In this document: one piece after another, positions 22,767 through 32,649 of the stretch
Layout: every line of letters starts with the position of its first letter
How positions within the stretch are numbered: position 1 is the first letter of the stretch
Origin: Lentimicrobiaceae bacterium
GTDB taxonomy: Bacteria > Bacteroidota > Bacteroidia > Bacteroidales > WCHB1-69
Reading direction: 5' to 3'
DNA length: 42,075 nucleotides
NCBI GenBank assembly: GCA_009787485.1
Contig: WQWP01000003.1
Span: 1-42,075, forward strand
Notes under the pieces: model-generated
What the model saw: only the letters and a program-made list of their open reading frames with translations
What the model was told of the DNA's origin: nothing
The model's database searches: none
Made by a program: the position numbers and the translations under genes

Positions 22767-23753
22767 TACCAAAAGTTTCCAAATCTCATCCTTCAACTCC
22801 TGCAAATTCTGCTGCCCAACCGACGAAATAAATACAACCGTAATGTTTTCCGGAACCTTTTTTTGAATCGCTTTCAATTCTTTTTCCGTCAGCAAATCAC
22901 ATTTCGTAATAGCAAGCATCCTTTTTTTATCCATCAATTCGGGGTTGTAAGCCTTGAGTTCATTCAGCAATATCTGATACTCTTTTTTAATATTCTCTGT
23001 GTTGCATGGAATCATAAAAAGCAGTAAGGCATTGCGTTCGATGTGGCGCAAAAACCGAAGTCCCAATCCTTTTCCTTCCGATGCGCCTTCAATAATTCCC
23101 GGAATATCTGCAATAACAAACGATTGGTGGTTGCGATAGGCGACCATTCCCAAATTGGGGCGCAACGTAGTAAACGGATAATCAGCAATTTTAGGTTTTG
23201 CATTAGAGAGCACGGAAATTAACGTTGATTTTCCCGCATTGGGAAATCCTACCAATCCCACATCGGCTAATACTTTGAGTTCTAATATCAACCATTCTTC
23301 CATACCTTCTTCGCCGGGTTGCGCAAAACGCGGCGTTTGGCGAGTAGCCGATTTAAAGTGCACATTGCCCAGTCCGCCCCTTCCACCTTTTAATATAACG
23401 AACTCTTGTCCATCTTCTAATACTTCACCAAAAAATTCGCCGGTTTCGGGATGTTTTACGATGGTGCCTAAAGGAACTTCTACCACGGCGTTTTTCCCGT
23501 TTTTTCCAAAACACTGGTTTGAGGAGCCGCCGCCGCCGTCTTCTGCAAAAATATGTTTGGTATAGCGCAAGTGCAGCAACGTCCATAAATTCCGGTTTCC
23601 TTTCAAAATAATGTCGCCGCCTTTGCCGCCGTCGCCGCCATCGGGTCCCGCTTTAGGATCTTGCGCGGTGCGTTGAAGGTGCGCCGAACCAGATCCGCCT
23701 TTGCCGGAGCGGAAGAATATTTTTACGTAATCTATGAAATTTTCGTTTGGCAT
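22761..23753 (-). CDS. obgE: GTPase Obg (ribosome assembly / stress GTPase)
   Basis: 330 aa. The N-terminal glycine-rich Obg fold (about 1-157) has [10 protein letters not shown] and [13 protein letters not shown]. The G domain follows: [10 protein letters not shown] (G1), a [10 protein letters not shown] region (G2), [10 protein letters not shown] (G3) and TKCD (G4). There is no C-terminal OCT domain, as is usual in this phylum. Its role is late 50S assembly and (p)ppGpp-linked growth control. It is followed by a short tandem repeat and preceded by pyrE on the same strand. Confidence 0.97.
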   Translation of the reverse strand: MPNENFIDYVKIFFRSGKGGSGSAHLQRTAQDPKAGPDGGDGGKGGDIILKGNRNLWTLLHLRYTKHIFAEDGGGGSSNQCFGKNGKNAVVEVPLGTIVKHPETGEFFGEVLEDGQEFVILKGGRGGLGNVHFKSATRQTPRFAQPGEEGMEEWLILELKVLADVGLVGFPNAGKSTLISVLSNAKPKIADYPFTTLRPNLGMVAYRNHQSFVIADIPGIIEGASEGKGLGLRFLRHIERNALLLFMIPCNTENIKKEYQILLNELKAYNPELMDKKRMLAITKCDLLTEKELKAIQKKVPENITVVFISSVGQQNLQELKDEIWKLLVN

Positions 23754-23772
23754 AAAAACCTTTCGTTTATTT

Positions 23773-23848
23773 AAGATTTAAGGATTTAAGGATTTAAAGC
23801 TACGGTTTCCACATTCCAACTTTAAATTATTAAATCTTTAAATCTTTT
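23773..23848. repeat. Inverted repeat between pyrE and obgE
   Basis: The arm AAGATTTAAGGATTTAA is complementary, with one difference, to TTAAATCTTTAAATCTT about 50 nt later. Similar ATTTAAGG-type repeats occur at 31213-31250 after the acyl-CoA synthetase start. They look like a dispersed low-complexity intergenic repeat or a weak transcript terminator. Confidence 0.45.
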
Positions 23849-24401
23849 AAATTTTCCTCGACCCCGGCTTCACATAAGGAATCCCTTCCTTGCAAAGTGG
23901 ACAGTTTTCCGGCTCCCAACTTTCAATGTCTAATTTGATGGCATCGAAAATGGGGTATTCGATGTTGCCGGTACTGCGGTTGGCAATACAAGCAATTCCT
24001 ACGATTTCTGCGCCGTATGGTTTCAACGCCTCAATGGTTTCTAAGGATGATTTTCCGGTGGTAACTACGTCTTCGGTAATCAGTACGCGTTGCCCGGACT
24101 GTATTTCAAAACCGCGGCGCAATACCATTTTCCCGTCCTCGCGCTCTGTAAATATCGCCGGCACGCCTAATTGGCGACCTAATTCGTAAGCTACAATGAT
24201 GCCGCCCATGGCAGGCCCCACTACAATGTCCACAGGAGTGTCTTTCAATTTTTCAACCACAACCGCCAAAACTTTCGCTGCTTTGTCCGGATATTGTAAT
24301 AATTTGGCACATTGGCAATAACGGCTGCTGTGTCTTCCTGAAGAAAGGAGAAAATGACCTTCTAAGAGGGCTTCAGATTGTTTTAAGTGTTCTATAACCA
24401 T
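23847..24401 (-). CDS. pyrE: Orotate phosphoribosyltransferase
   Basis: 184 aa. Converts orotate and PRPP to OMP in pyrimidine synthesis. The PRPP-binding loop is [15 protein letters not shown], with the upstream motifs [17 protein letters not shown] and [22 protein letters not shown] at the start is typical. The C-terminus has [16 protein letters not shown], characteristic of the short PyrE branch. ATG at 24401. Confidence 0.95.
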   Translation of the reverse strand: MVIEHLKQSEALLEGHFLLSSGRHSSRYCQCAKLLQYPDKAAKVLAVVVEKLKDTPVDIVVGPAMGGIIVAYELGRQLGVPAIFTEREDGKMVLRRGFEIQSGQRVLITEDVVTTGKSSLETIEALKPYGAEIVGIACIANRSTGNIEYPIFDAIKLDIESWEPENCPLCKEGIPYVKPGSRKI

Positions 24402-24428
24402 AATGTATTATTTAAAAAGGAGGTGCTT

Positions 24429-26933
24429 TTATTTTACAACTATTTTAACGTTTCCGGTTGAACCATCTAAATAAGAAATAGTAAAAATATAATTGCCCGG
24501 AACGAAGTTAGAAACATCTATAGAGGTTTTCGAGTCTATAGCCGGAACTACTTTAATAATTTGACCGATAGAGTTAACAATTGTGATTTTTTCCATACGC
24601 ACCCCTTCAACGTGAATAACTGTATTCGAAGGATTTGGATAAACTTTCAACGGGTTGGAGTGCTCTTCAATTCCAATAATTATTGTGCACGCTTCGTTTG
24701 AAGGAGCTGATTCAACATCCTCATAAGTCGCTTTAACATAGTAACAATATTGAACATCTACTACTACCTCTGTGTCAATGTATTGTTTATCAACAATATT
24801 AGATGCTATTTTTTCTTCATCTTTGTAAATGTTGAACAAGATTGAATCATCCTCGTATTCCCATATAAGTTCAATTTCTTCTTGTTGTGGATTTGCAGTT
24901 AAATTTATTGGAGCTGCCAATATCAGTACATTAATTGAAACTTCATCAGAGATACAGTCGTTAAGATATTCAACTGCTACTGAATAGGTATGATTGCCGG
25001 GAGGAGCGTTCTCAAAAAAACTTTCGGTTTGGATTGAACCAATAAACTCATCGTTGCGAAAAACATTATAGTGTAAAATTTCCAAAATTAGTTCAGGCGC
25101 ACTCCATGATAACGTAACGGCATTCCCATCCACACTTGCAATGAAATCGGTTACTGCATCACAAATACTTACAACATGAACACTTTCACATATCATTGCT
25201 GACTCACAATATCCTTCATCATTTTGATACACTGCAACAACACAAAAGCTATAATTACCTTCTTCCGGCGCTTGAAAAGTAAACGATTCTTCGGTAACCA
25301 TTTCTGGAGCCTCTTCTCCATTAATATAAATAATGTAACCTACCAAATCATTGTCATTTTCCGGTCTGTTCCATGTGATGTTTGCAACTTTGTCGTAACT
25401 TAAGGTGCAAGCCAAATTTGAGATTGGACTGCCACAGCTCTTAACAGTTAAAACTGCTTCGTAAGCATCCACCCTACCGGATCCGAAGATATTGCCTTTG
25501 GGTGAAGTTGCATTGGGCAAACGTACTGCAGTGGTTTCTAATATTTCGCAGATTTCTGCCGGAGTAAGATTCGGATTTTTTGATAACATCAAAGCCATAA
25601 CTCCTGCTACGCCCGGCGTTGCCATCGAAGTACCACTCATGGTATTATAGCCGGAATTATTAGTATAATGTAATGATTTTATATCTACTCCCGGCGCACA
25701 CACATCGGGGCGAATTAAGCCTATGCCGGGGTTATAAGGATAATCGCCATATCCTGTAACCGTTTGCCATTGCACCGGACCTCTCGACGTGAAGTTTGCG
25801 GCGGCATCATTAATATTTGTAGCGCCCACACATACAACGGCAGATAACCCGCCGGTAGTGGTTTGGTCGGGATGTAACCACGGTGGAGGGCAATCGCCGG
25901 GGGTTCTTACATTTTGAGGAATAGGATACTGCCCCATCGATTGTCCCTCATTACCGGCAGCAACAGAGGCAACCACTCCGGCTTCAAGGGCATTCACCAT
26001 AGTATTTCGATATTGTAAACGAACAGAAACAGCCGGATTAGCCCAGCCAATTGACATACTGAGTACATGAGCGCCTTTCTCAACTGCAAACTCAATAGCG
26101 CTAACTACATAAGATGGAGTTCCGCCACCTTGGTTATTTAAAACTTTTAGCGCCATGATGGAAGCTTTTGGCGCCATTCCGGTTTGAGAACCGCTGAAAC
26201 CATTACCCGCCACTGTTCCGGCACAATGTGAACCATGACCTGTGCTGCCCTGATAATTATGATCATCCTTCGGATTATTATTATTCGCTACAAAATTCCA
26301 ACCATGATACGGATAATCAGGATGTTCCCACATATTCCCTTGCAAATCGTTATGATTGTAATTAACGCCGGTATCAAGCACCGCAACAATAATACCTTCC
26401 CCTTCATATCCTAAGTCCCAAACAAGATGTGCATTTACTTTCAATACATTATATGTAATCTCTCTCGTTTCATCGGTAGTGTTGGCTTCATACTCCGGAA
26501 GCAAGTTCTCTTCTTTATCAAAACCTATCAGAAGCACGTCATCCAAGTAAGATAATGCCTCAATCACCTCTTTGGTAGCATAACAGTTTATCCCATTAAA
26601 AATCCAAAATTGAGTAATATCTGTAACGCTTTCACTGTTAGCAAAATAATTCAGGTAACTCATGACTTCCTGTTGGGTTTCTTGAGCATATCTCTTCAAC
26701 TCATTGACCACAAAAGTGCGCTTATCTGCTTTTGATCTGTAAATTGATGAAAGAGAGCGCAACTCAAACTGGTCGTATTGGGCTCTCATAATGATATTGA
26801 TTCTTATTAGTTCGTCATCGCTTCTCAATTGGATTTCGTCTTGAAGTACTGGATCAATCTTCGGAATCTCTTGGCAATAAGCATTAAAGCAAATTGCCAA
26901 GGCTGTTAAAATAAACAAGGTAATTCTTTTCAT
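24429..26933 (-). CDS. T9SS-exported subtilisin-like serine protease
   Basis: 834 aa. Signal peptide 1-20 and a propeptide-like region to about 150. The S8 catalytic domain has Asp near 187 (VAVLDTGVNYNHNDL), His near 234 (GHGSHCAGTVAGNG), the oxyanion Asn (SVAAGNEGQ) and Ser near 434 (SGTSMATPGVAGVMALML). Three Fn3-like domains follow (about 500-760), then a type A sorting domain (LKVYPNPSNTVIHV). All triad residues are present, so it should be an active secreted protease. It is followed by pyrE 28 nt downstream, probably as separate units. Confidence 0.95.
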   Translation of the reverse strand: MKRITLFILTALAICFNAYCQEIPKIDPVLQDEIQLRSDDELIRINIIMRAQYDQFELRSLSSIYRSKADKRTFVVNELKRYAQETQQEVMSYLNYFANSESVTDITQFWIFNGINCYATKEVIEALSYLDDVLLIGFDKEENLLPEYEANTTDETREITYNVLKVNAHLVWDLGYEGEGIIVAVLDTGVNYNHNDLQGNMWEHPDYPYHGWNFVANNNNPKDDHNYQGSTGHGSHCAGTVAGNGFSGSQTGMAPKASIMALKVLNNQGGGTPSYVVSAIEFAVEKGAHVLSMSIGWANPAVSVRLQYRNTMVNALEAGVVASVAAGNEGQSMGQYPIPQNVRTPGDCPPPWLHPDQTTTGGLSAVVCVGATNINDAAANFTSRGPVQWQTVTGYGDYPYNPGIGLIRPDVCAPGVDIKSLHYTNNSGYNTMSGTSMATPGVAGVMALMLSKNPNLTPAEICEILETTAVRLPNATSPKGNIFGSGRVDAYEAVLTVKSCGSPISNLACTLSYDKVANITWNRPENDNDLVGYIIYINGEEAPEMVTEESFTFQAPEEGNYSFCVVAVYQNDEGYCESAMICESVHVVSICDAVTDFIASVDGNAVTLSWSAPELILEILHYNVFRNDEFIGSIQTESFFENAPPGNHTYSVAVEYLNDCISDEVSINVLILAAPINLTANPQQEEIELIWEYEDDSILFNIYKDEEKIASNIVDKQYIDTEVVVDVQYCYYVKATYEDVESAPSNEACTIIIGIEEHSNPLKVYPNPSNTVIHVEGVRMEKITIVNSIGQIIKVVPAIDSKTSIDVSNFVPGNYIFTISYLDGSTGNVKIVVK

Positions 26934-26986
26934 AAAATTAGATATTATTAAGGATTAAGGTTCAAATTCAATCTTTTTGAACTCTA

Positions 26987-27400
26987 TTAATGTTTTCCGC
27001 AGGGCTTGTTACAGCCTTTTGGCGCTGTTGTACATTCTGCCGGAAGTTTGGCGCGCGCCTTTTCGTCCGCTTTCACTTGATCGGCATTGAAACCCAATTT
27101 GGCGATGGCGGCACGAATGGCATCGGGCGTAGTTTTCTTCGGATCGTAAGCTACTGCTATTTTGCTTGTTTTGTCGTCATATTTAATAGCTTTTACCCCC
27201 TTAGCGTGAGGTAAATTTTCTTCGAAAATGGCATTACTTTTGGCAGAATACGCGTTGGTTTGAATAACCACAGTTTCTGCACCTTTTACTTCAAGTTTAG
27301 GATCTGCATTGCATTTGGCTTTGGCAGCAGCGCCACATTGTTGTGCCATAGCGGTAAAGCTGAAAAGAGCTAAGGTTACGATTACAATAATTTTTTTCAT
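26987..27400 (-). CDS. Periplasmic HMA-like protein without CxxC
   Basis: 137 aa. Signal peptide (IVIVTLALFSFTAMAQ), then Cys-containing QQCGAAAKAKCN. Next comes an HMA-type fold (about 40-110; GVKAIKYDDKTSKIAVAYDP, IRAAIAKLGFNAD), and a Cys-rich tail (CTTAPKGCNKPCGKH). The usual metal-binding CxxC in the first loop of the fold reads AYSA, so metal binding, if any, would be by the terminal Cys clusters. Likely metal handling in the periplasm (inference). A single gene, 53 nt upstream of the protease. Confidence 0.72.
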   Translation of the reverse strand: MKKIIVIVTLALFSFTAMAQQCGAAAKAKCNADPKLEVKGAETVVIQTNAYSAKSNAIFEENLPHAKGVKAIKYDDKTSKIAVAYDPKKTTPDAIRAAIAKLGFNADQVKADEKARAKLPAECTTAPKGCNKPCGKH

Positions 27401-27450
27401 AAGTTTTATAATTTAATGTGAATGATTAATAGGTGGCAAAAGTAATATTT

Positions 27451-28746
27451 TTAACGTATAAATTTCGAAAATTCTCGAAGCATTAAATCCACGCGAAAAT
27501 CAGGAGTAATACAACGACAATCTTCCAATTTTTTGGCTTCTAAAAACATGTTATAAGACTCTGTAAATTTTTCATTTATACATAATGCAAGCGCCTCGGC
27601 AACCATTTTGTCGTATTGTTCTTTTATTTCTTTAGGCTCAAGGTTTTCTGCATCTGATGTTGTTTTTTCTGCATTTATTACCATGTTTTCTACATCTATT
27701 GTAATATTTTCTTCTAATTCTGCATATTTTTCTTCTAATTCTATATCCTTTGTAAATTCTATATCTTTTTTCACATTTTCTTCTGTGATTGCAACAATAG
27801 AGGGTTCTACTTCTAAAATTGCATTTTTTTCTGCCGGTATTTCTACCGGTGCCATTTTTTCCGGAATTTCTACCGGAATATACTCATAATTTTTTAAGGG
27901 AGGATTCGCGTCTAAATATTCTTGCGCATACCGGTGAAAAAGGGCGGAAATTTTTGGATTTCCTCTCTGTTCGGCGACTGCCGCAATGGATAGATAAGAC
28001 TCATAAATTCCTGACTTTGAACGTAAAAGACCATGATAATAATCATCATTACAATAAGAAGAAGGTAAATTGAGGCAGAAAATTTCTAAGATTTCAAACA
28101 GTTCTAAGGCTTCGGCAGCGTGATCTATTTGTACCAAAGAATCGCCGGTTTTGTACAATTTATCGTAAAATTTGTCTGTAAATTCTATCGCCTGCATTTC
28201 TTGCCCACGATCCATTTCCGTTTCGTAGTAAAGTGTATTTAATAACGACAAACAAGCTTCAAAGCGATTTTTATCAAGCAACTTGTTTAGTTTTAATAAA
28301 ATAGCATTTGGAAAAGTTTCATTGTATTGCAGCGATCTGAATAAAAAATATTCACCGTCTATTTCATTTTTAAATTGATATTCATGAAGCGCTTTTTCAT
28401 AAAACATGAGATACACCTTTTCGTTTAATCCGCTCAATGAATCATATAGCAGTTGCGCATCGGCTTTAAGCTTATCATATTTATTAATAAGTTCGCTAAA
28501 TGTAATGTCGGTACATTCGGTAAAATAAGAAATCTCTTCATCTCTGAATTGTTTTAATTCTTTAATAATATCCTGTGCCATTAAATAATGAAGGGGAATA
28601 TAATCCGGGTCGTGAAGATTCAGGTGGATTATTTGTGTTTCTTTTTGGTTTAAAAATGGCATTATTTTTTCGCAATCAATTTTTTGCGCAAATAAAAATG
28701 GATTACAAAAAAATAAACAAATAAAAAGCCACCTGTGTCGTTTCAA
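27451..28746 (-). CDS. Exported protein of unknown function, TPR-like
   Basis: 431 aa with a signal peptide (LFICLFFCNPFLFAQ). The body is helical with TPR-like spacing (about 60-300). It then has a low-complexity Glu/Ile/Val region (PVEIPAEKNAILEVEP) and a final helical pair. The start is TTG at 28746, 9 nt after the thioredoxin-like gene's stop. No ATG fits, because a stop codon precedes it in frame. The tight spacing suggests translational coupling. No family assignment. Confidence 0.72.
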   Translation of the reverse strand: MKRHRWLFICLFFCNPFLFAQKIDCEKIMPFLNQKETQIIHLNLHDPDYIPLHYLMAQDIIKELKQFRDEEISYFTECTDITFSELINKYDKLKADAQLLYDSLSGLNEKVYLMFYEKALHEYQFKNEIDGEYFLFRSLQYNETFPNAILLKLNKLLDKNRFEACLSLLNTLYYETEMDRGQEMQAIEFTDKFYDKLYKTGDSLVQIDHAAEALELFEILEIFCLNLPSSYCNDDYYHGLLRSKSGIYESYLSIAAVAEQRGNPKISALFHRYAQEYLDANPPLKNYEYIPVEIPEKMAPVEIPAEKNAILEVEPSIVAITEENVKKDIEFTKDIELEEKYAELEENITIDVENMVINAEKTTSDAENLEPKEIKEQYDKMVAEALALCINEKFTESYNMFLEAKKLEDCRCITPDFRVDLMLREFSKFIR

Positions 28747-28755
28747 AGAAAAAAA

Positions 28756-29304
28756 CTAAGGGGTTAATAAGTAATCGTTTATCGCTTTTTTTAATTCCTC
28801 TCTGTTCAAATAACCAACGGTACTGGATATGGAACCATGAGGTTTGAAATACAGCAACATGGGAATACTTTTCACATTAAACGCAAAGGCTATTTCTTTA
28901 GCTTTGTCGATGTCAACTTTATAAAAAATCACTTTCCCTTTGTATTCTGGAGCCAGTTCATTTAATAATTGAGATAAATAACCGCAAGGTTTGCACCAAC
29001 TTGCATAAAGATCAACAATACAGGGAGTTTGCCCTAAGTACTGAAATCCTTTTGGGTTATCTAAGGCGGTAATGCGTTCCGCAAACTCTTTTTCAGACAG
29101 CACGATTACATTTCCGGAAAGATCTTCCGGTATCCTTTCAGGCGCTATCGGGTTTTTTAATAAGTCGTAATTACCAGCCTCAGCATCTTCCGAAACAATA
29201 CTTTCCGTATGGGGAATATTGGAGTTGCCGCATGATAATGCTATGGTCATCATAATGACAAATAACAGGATGAGTTTTTTTTTGAGGGTTTTCATTTTTT
29301 GCAT
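28756..29304 (-). CDS. Thioredoxin-like lipoprotein
   Basis: 182 aa from the ATG at 29304. The track's 29325 is GTG, and ATG 29295 is also possible. A lipoprotein signal (MTIALSCG) puts the Cys at the mature N-terminus. The thioredoxin domain (about 85-180) has active site ASWCKPCGYLSQLL, cis-Pro SIPMLLYF and a typical C-terminal helix. A redox or disulfide function facing the periplasm is likely. It is followed by the 431-aa protein, with which it probably works. Confidence 0.85.
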   Translation of the reverse strand: MQKMKTLKKKLILLFVIMMTIALSCGNSNIPHTESIVSEDAEAGNYDLLKNPIAPERIPEDLSGNVIVLSEKEFAERITALDNPKGFQYLGQTPCIVDLYASWCKPCGYLSQLLNELAPEYKGKVIFYKVDIDKAKEIAFAFNVKSIPMLLYFKPHGSISSTVGYLNREELKKAINDYLLTP

Positions 29305-29396
29305 TATTATTAGGATAGATAACACTTTTTTTGGGGAAATATTGTAAGTGAACTAATAAGAGATGGTTTGCGTTTTCAACAATGGAGCTGGGGGCA

Positions 29397-29444
29397 AAGG
29401 TATTATTGCAAAATAATATTAAGGTATTATTGCAAAATAATATT
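29397..29444 (+). repeat. 24-bp tandem duplication at the end of acyl-CoA synthetase
   Basis: The unit AAGGTATTATTGCAAAATAA (plus TATT) is repeated exactly twice. It has an internal inverted repeat TATTATT/AATAATA. The second copy reaches into the stop codon of the gene at 29443. Confidence 0.75.
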
Positions 29445-31209
29445 AATGAAACATATTCTCAATAATATCCCTATATTTTTCTTGCACCAAATTACGCTTC
29501 ACTTTCAACGTAGGTGTTAGTATCTCAGTGAGTTGAGACCATTCATCGGGAATAAGCTCAAACTTTTTCACTTGCTCCGTATCCCCAAAAAAAGTGTTAT
29601 ATTTTGCCATTTCACGGGCATAGCGTTTCAATATTTCCGGGTCCTTCACAATTTGCTGCGGATTTTGGTATTCTATTTGATGACGTAAACACCAAGCTTG
29701 CAAGAAGTTGAAATCGGGAGAGATCAATGCAGCCGCAAATTTTTGTCCTTCACCCACTACTACAATATTTTCGATAAACGGCGACTCTGAAAATTTTTCT
29801 TCAATCATTTGAGGGTTAATGTATTTACCCATTGACGTTTTGAACAAGTTTTTCAATCTTCCGGTCAAAATAAGTTGCCCTTTTTCATTGATACGTCCCA
29901 AATCTCCGGTATGAAACCAACCCTCTTCATCAATTACGGTTTTCGTAAGCGCTTCATCTTTGTAATATCCCAGCATTACATTGTGTCCGCGGCAGCATAC
30001 TTCTTTGTTTTCGGAGATTTTTACATCCACGCCCGGCAAGGGAAATCCTACCGTTCCGGCTTCTCTTCCATCTTTAGCCCGGCAACTTACAGCAATAACC
30101 GGCGAGGTTTCTGTTAATCCGTATCCTTCAAACACCGGCATGCCGATAGCAGAAAAGAAAGAGGCCAAGCGAGGTTGAATACTGGCGGCTCCGGAAACCA
30201 CAATGTCGAAATTACCTCCGATATTCTTACGTATTTTACTGAAAACTAACTTGTCAGCAAGTTTATGTTTTTGTTTATACCACCATGTACGATCATGATC
30301 CTGAATTTTGTAGTTACGGGCAACAACCACTGCCCATCGGAAAATTTGCTTGGTAAGCCACGGCATATTATTGCTGGACATATAAATTTTATCGTAGATT
30401 TTCTCCAGCATACGTGGTACGGTGGACATCATAGTGGGTTTCACCTCTTTAATATTTTCGGCAATTGTACCCAAGTTTTGTGCATAATATACCGACATCC
30501 CCAAATATTGATAAAGATACACCAACATCCGCTCGTAAGCATGGCACAACGGCAAAAAGCTAAATGCAATATTAGACCACGGCGCTGGTGTTTCACGCAA
30601 ATTCATAACCTGACCTATCAGATTATCGTGCGACAACATCACCCCCTTGGGAGTTCCGGTAGTACCTGAGGTGTAAATAATTGTGGCACAGCTGGAAGAG
30701 TTTACGGCAGATTTTCGTTTCTCTAATTCTTCGGGGTTTGGGTTTTCTTTTCCCAAATTAACCAATTGCTGAAAATAGGGAAACTTTTTGCGATCTTTAA
30801 AAGTGTAAAGATATTCTAATTCAGGTACTTCTGACATTACGGAAGAAACTTTCTCCATTAATTCAGCGCCCTCTAAAATAACTAACTTTATTTCTGCATG
30901 ACGCAAAATGTATTTATATTCGTGAGTGGCTAATGTGGGATAAATAGGAACGGCAATTGCTCCAATTTGCATAATTGCCATATCCAACATATTCCATTCA
31001 GGTCTGTTCGTAGAAATAATGCCTACTTTATCTCCCGCGTTTATGCCTAATTTGATCATGCCATAAGAAAGATTGTTCACAATTTCAACGTATTCGGTAA
31101 GCGAATACTTTCTCCATGTTTTGTCTATTTTTCCTGCCAAAGCAACCTCTTGATTCGGGTATTTTTCTTGATAATGTGTTAAAATGTCAAAAATTCGTGT
31201 TGGTTCCAT
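29443..31209 (-). CDS. Long-chain acyl-CoA synthetase (AMP-forming)
   Basis: 588 aa, normal for the FadD15-like branch. Activates long-chain fatty acids to acyl-CoA through acyl-AMP. Motifs: ATP-binding loop TIIYTSGTTGTPKGVMLSH, FEGYGLTETSP (A5), GWFHTGDLG (A7) and GRLKNLFKTSMGKYINP (A8/A10 region). Membrane association is likely. It is single-gene with its own start at 31209, preceded by an ATTTAAGG-type repeat tract. Confidence 0.93.
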   Translation of the reverse strand: MEPTRIFDILTHYQEKYPNQEVALAGKIDKTWRKYSLTEYVEIVNNLSYGMIKLGINAGDKVGIISTNRPEWNMLDMAIMQIGAIAVPIYPTLATHEYKYILRHAEIKLVILEGAELMEKVSSVMSEVPELEYLYTFKDRKKFPYFQQLVNLGKENPNPEELEKRKSAVNSSSCATIIYTSGTTGTPKGVMLSHDNLIGQVMNLRETPAPWSNIAFSFLPLCHAYERMLVYLYQYLGMSVYYAQNLGTIAENIKEVKPTMMSTVPRMLEKIYDKIYMSSNNMPWLTKQIFRWAVVVARNYKIQDHDRTWWYKQKHKLADKLVFSKIRKNIGGNFDIVVSGAASIQPRLASFFSAIGMPVFEGYGLTETSPVIAVSCRAKDGREAGTVGFPLPGVDVKISENKEVCCRGHNVMLGYYKDEALTKTVIDEEGWFHTGDLGRINEKGQLILTGRLKNLFKTSMGKYINPQMIEEKFSESPFIENIVVVGEGQKFAAALISPDFNFLQAWCLRHQIEYQNPQQIVKDPEILKRYAREMAKYNTFFGDTEQVKKFELIPDEWSQLTEILTPTLKVKRNLVQEKYRDIIENMFH

Positions 31210-31340
31210 ATAAAAAAGATTTAAAGATTTAAGATTTAAGGATTTAAAATTTTAATGTAACAGTTGCGAAAAAAACGCGAATTGCTACACAAAATATACT
31301 ATTATTACCTACTTATCAATAATAATTGCAAAATATGAGA

Positions 31341-32174
31341 TTACGGGGTGAAATTTTGAATTATGGGGTGAAATTTTGCAGCTAAATTTGCATCTTGGCA
31401 CATTAATCGCAAATTATATCCATTTTTATCTATTTGATATGCGCCGTAGGTAGGTTGCAGCGCTTTATGCGGACAATTATATATACATCCCAAACACATA
31501 TCGCAACGATTTCCAAATTTTGGCTTTTCATTTTCGATTTGTATGTTGGATGAACAACAGTTTTTGGCACAACGTCCGCAGCCGATACAATTATCGGAAA
31601 CCTGTATTCTGTTTCCAAATTTGGAGGTGGCTCTCTTTTCTGCTTCTCCTAATGCAGAAATCAAATAATCAATCCAGTACACAACCTTTCTTAGCCTTTT
31701 TTTAGATATAATAGCTTGAAAAATGGCATCCATTTTATTGGGTAATTTTGAAAGAATATCTACATATTTTTCTTTTTCGGGCGTCTTCATCCAATTGTTA
31801 GGCATTCGAACCATTTCTTCTAAAATAACGTTAAAATTGCTCTTTTTTAATAATTTAACGGTTTTGCTCCGGCTTGCAGAATTGCTCAATACGTCGCCCC
31901 CACCGGAAACGGAGATGAGTGCTGTTTTACAACGATTGCCTGCCAAATGGGCTACCCATTCATAAATCGGTTTGGGCGCACAAAAAGAGTGCACCGGAAA
32001 AATTAAGACATAATAATCAATATGGTTGATTTCACTGATGCCATCAATTTCGGCTCTGAAAATTCTATTCACTTCGACATTTAAGTTGTTGTTTCTCAAC
32101 TTTTCGGCTAATAATTCGGCTACTAATTTTGAGCCGCCGGTGCCGGTGTGGTAATCTATGCGGATGTTTTTCAT
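31341..32174 (-). CDS. EFR1-family flavodoxin-ferredoxin protein
   Basis: 277 aa. The N-terminal flavodoxin-like domain (about 1-165) has the start HTGTGGSKLVAELLAE in the phosphate-binding loop position and a GGGDVLS segment. The C-terminal part has two 4Fe-4S clusters, CIGCGRCAKNC and CDMCLGCIYNCP. The family (EFR1) is an electron-transfer protein of mostly anaerobic organisms, with no fixed pathway. Near the C-terminus the nucleotides GGGGTGAAATTTTG are duplicated. Confidence 0.88.
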   Translation of the reverse strand: MKNIRIDYHTGTGGSKLVAELLAEKLRNNNLNVEVNRIFRAEIDGISEINHIDYYVLIFPVHSFCAPKPIYEWVAHLAGNRCKTALISVSGGGDVLSNSASRSKTVKLLKKSNFNVILEEMVRMPNNWMKTPEKEKYVDILSKLPNKMDAIFQAIISKKRLRKVVYWIDYLISALGEAEKRATSKFGNRIQVSDNCIGCGRCAKNCCSSNIQIENEKPKFGNRCDMCLGCIYNCPHKALQPTYGAYQIDKNGYNLRLMCQDANLAAKFHPIIQNFTP

Positions 32175-32325
32175 GAATATAATTTGATGATATACTAAAT
32201 TAACGAAAAAACAAATCTTTAATTTTGGGTAGAATACTTTTTTTTACCTTATAACCTAATACTCGATAAAAAGTAGATATTTGCATCGCTTTTTAAAAAG
32301 CCCCGATTCTCATTAAAAATCATGA

Positions 32326-32649
32326 ATGGACGGATTTGAAAAACAATACTATAGCATAAGTGAAACCGCCGAAATATTTGGCGTAAAAACTTCACTTTTG
32401 CGCTCATGGGAAAATGAATTTGAACTTTTAAAGCCTTTTAAAAATCAAAAAGGTACCCGGTTTTTTACCCAAAAAGACATGGAAGTCATCCGTACAATAT
32501 TGCATCTTACTAAAGAAAAGGGATATACGTTGCAGGGCGCCAAAGAAGCCATTCGTGGCAATTTTGCCAAAACCGCCACACAAGCAGAGGTGGTTCATAA
32601 ACTGAACTCCGTAAAAGAATTTTTATTAGAAATTAAAAACAATTTATGA
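32326..32649 (+). CDS. MerR-family transcriptional regulator
   Basis: 107 aa. The HTH_MerR domain is YYSISETAEIFGVKTSLLRSW, then a wing (FKNQKGTRFFTQKDMEVI) and a coiled C-terminus. It lacks a metal-binding Cys cluster. Its end overlaps the start of the aminotransferase by 4 nt, so the two are co-translated. It could regulate this locus or act elsewhere. A weak -7-like TATTTG lies about 45 bp upstream. Confidence 0.9.
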   Translation: MDGFEKQYYSISETAEIFGVKTSLLRSWENEFELLKPFKNQKGTRFFTQKDMEVIRTILHLTKEKGYTLQGAKEAIRGNFAKTATQAEVVHKLNSVKEFLLEIKNNL

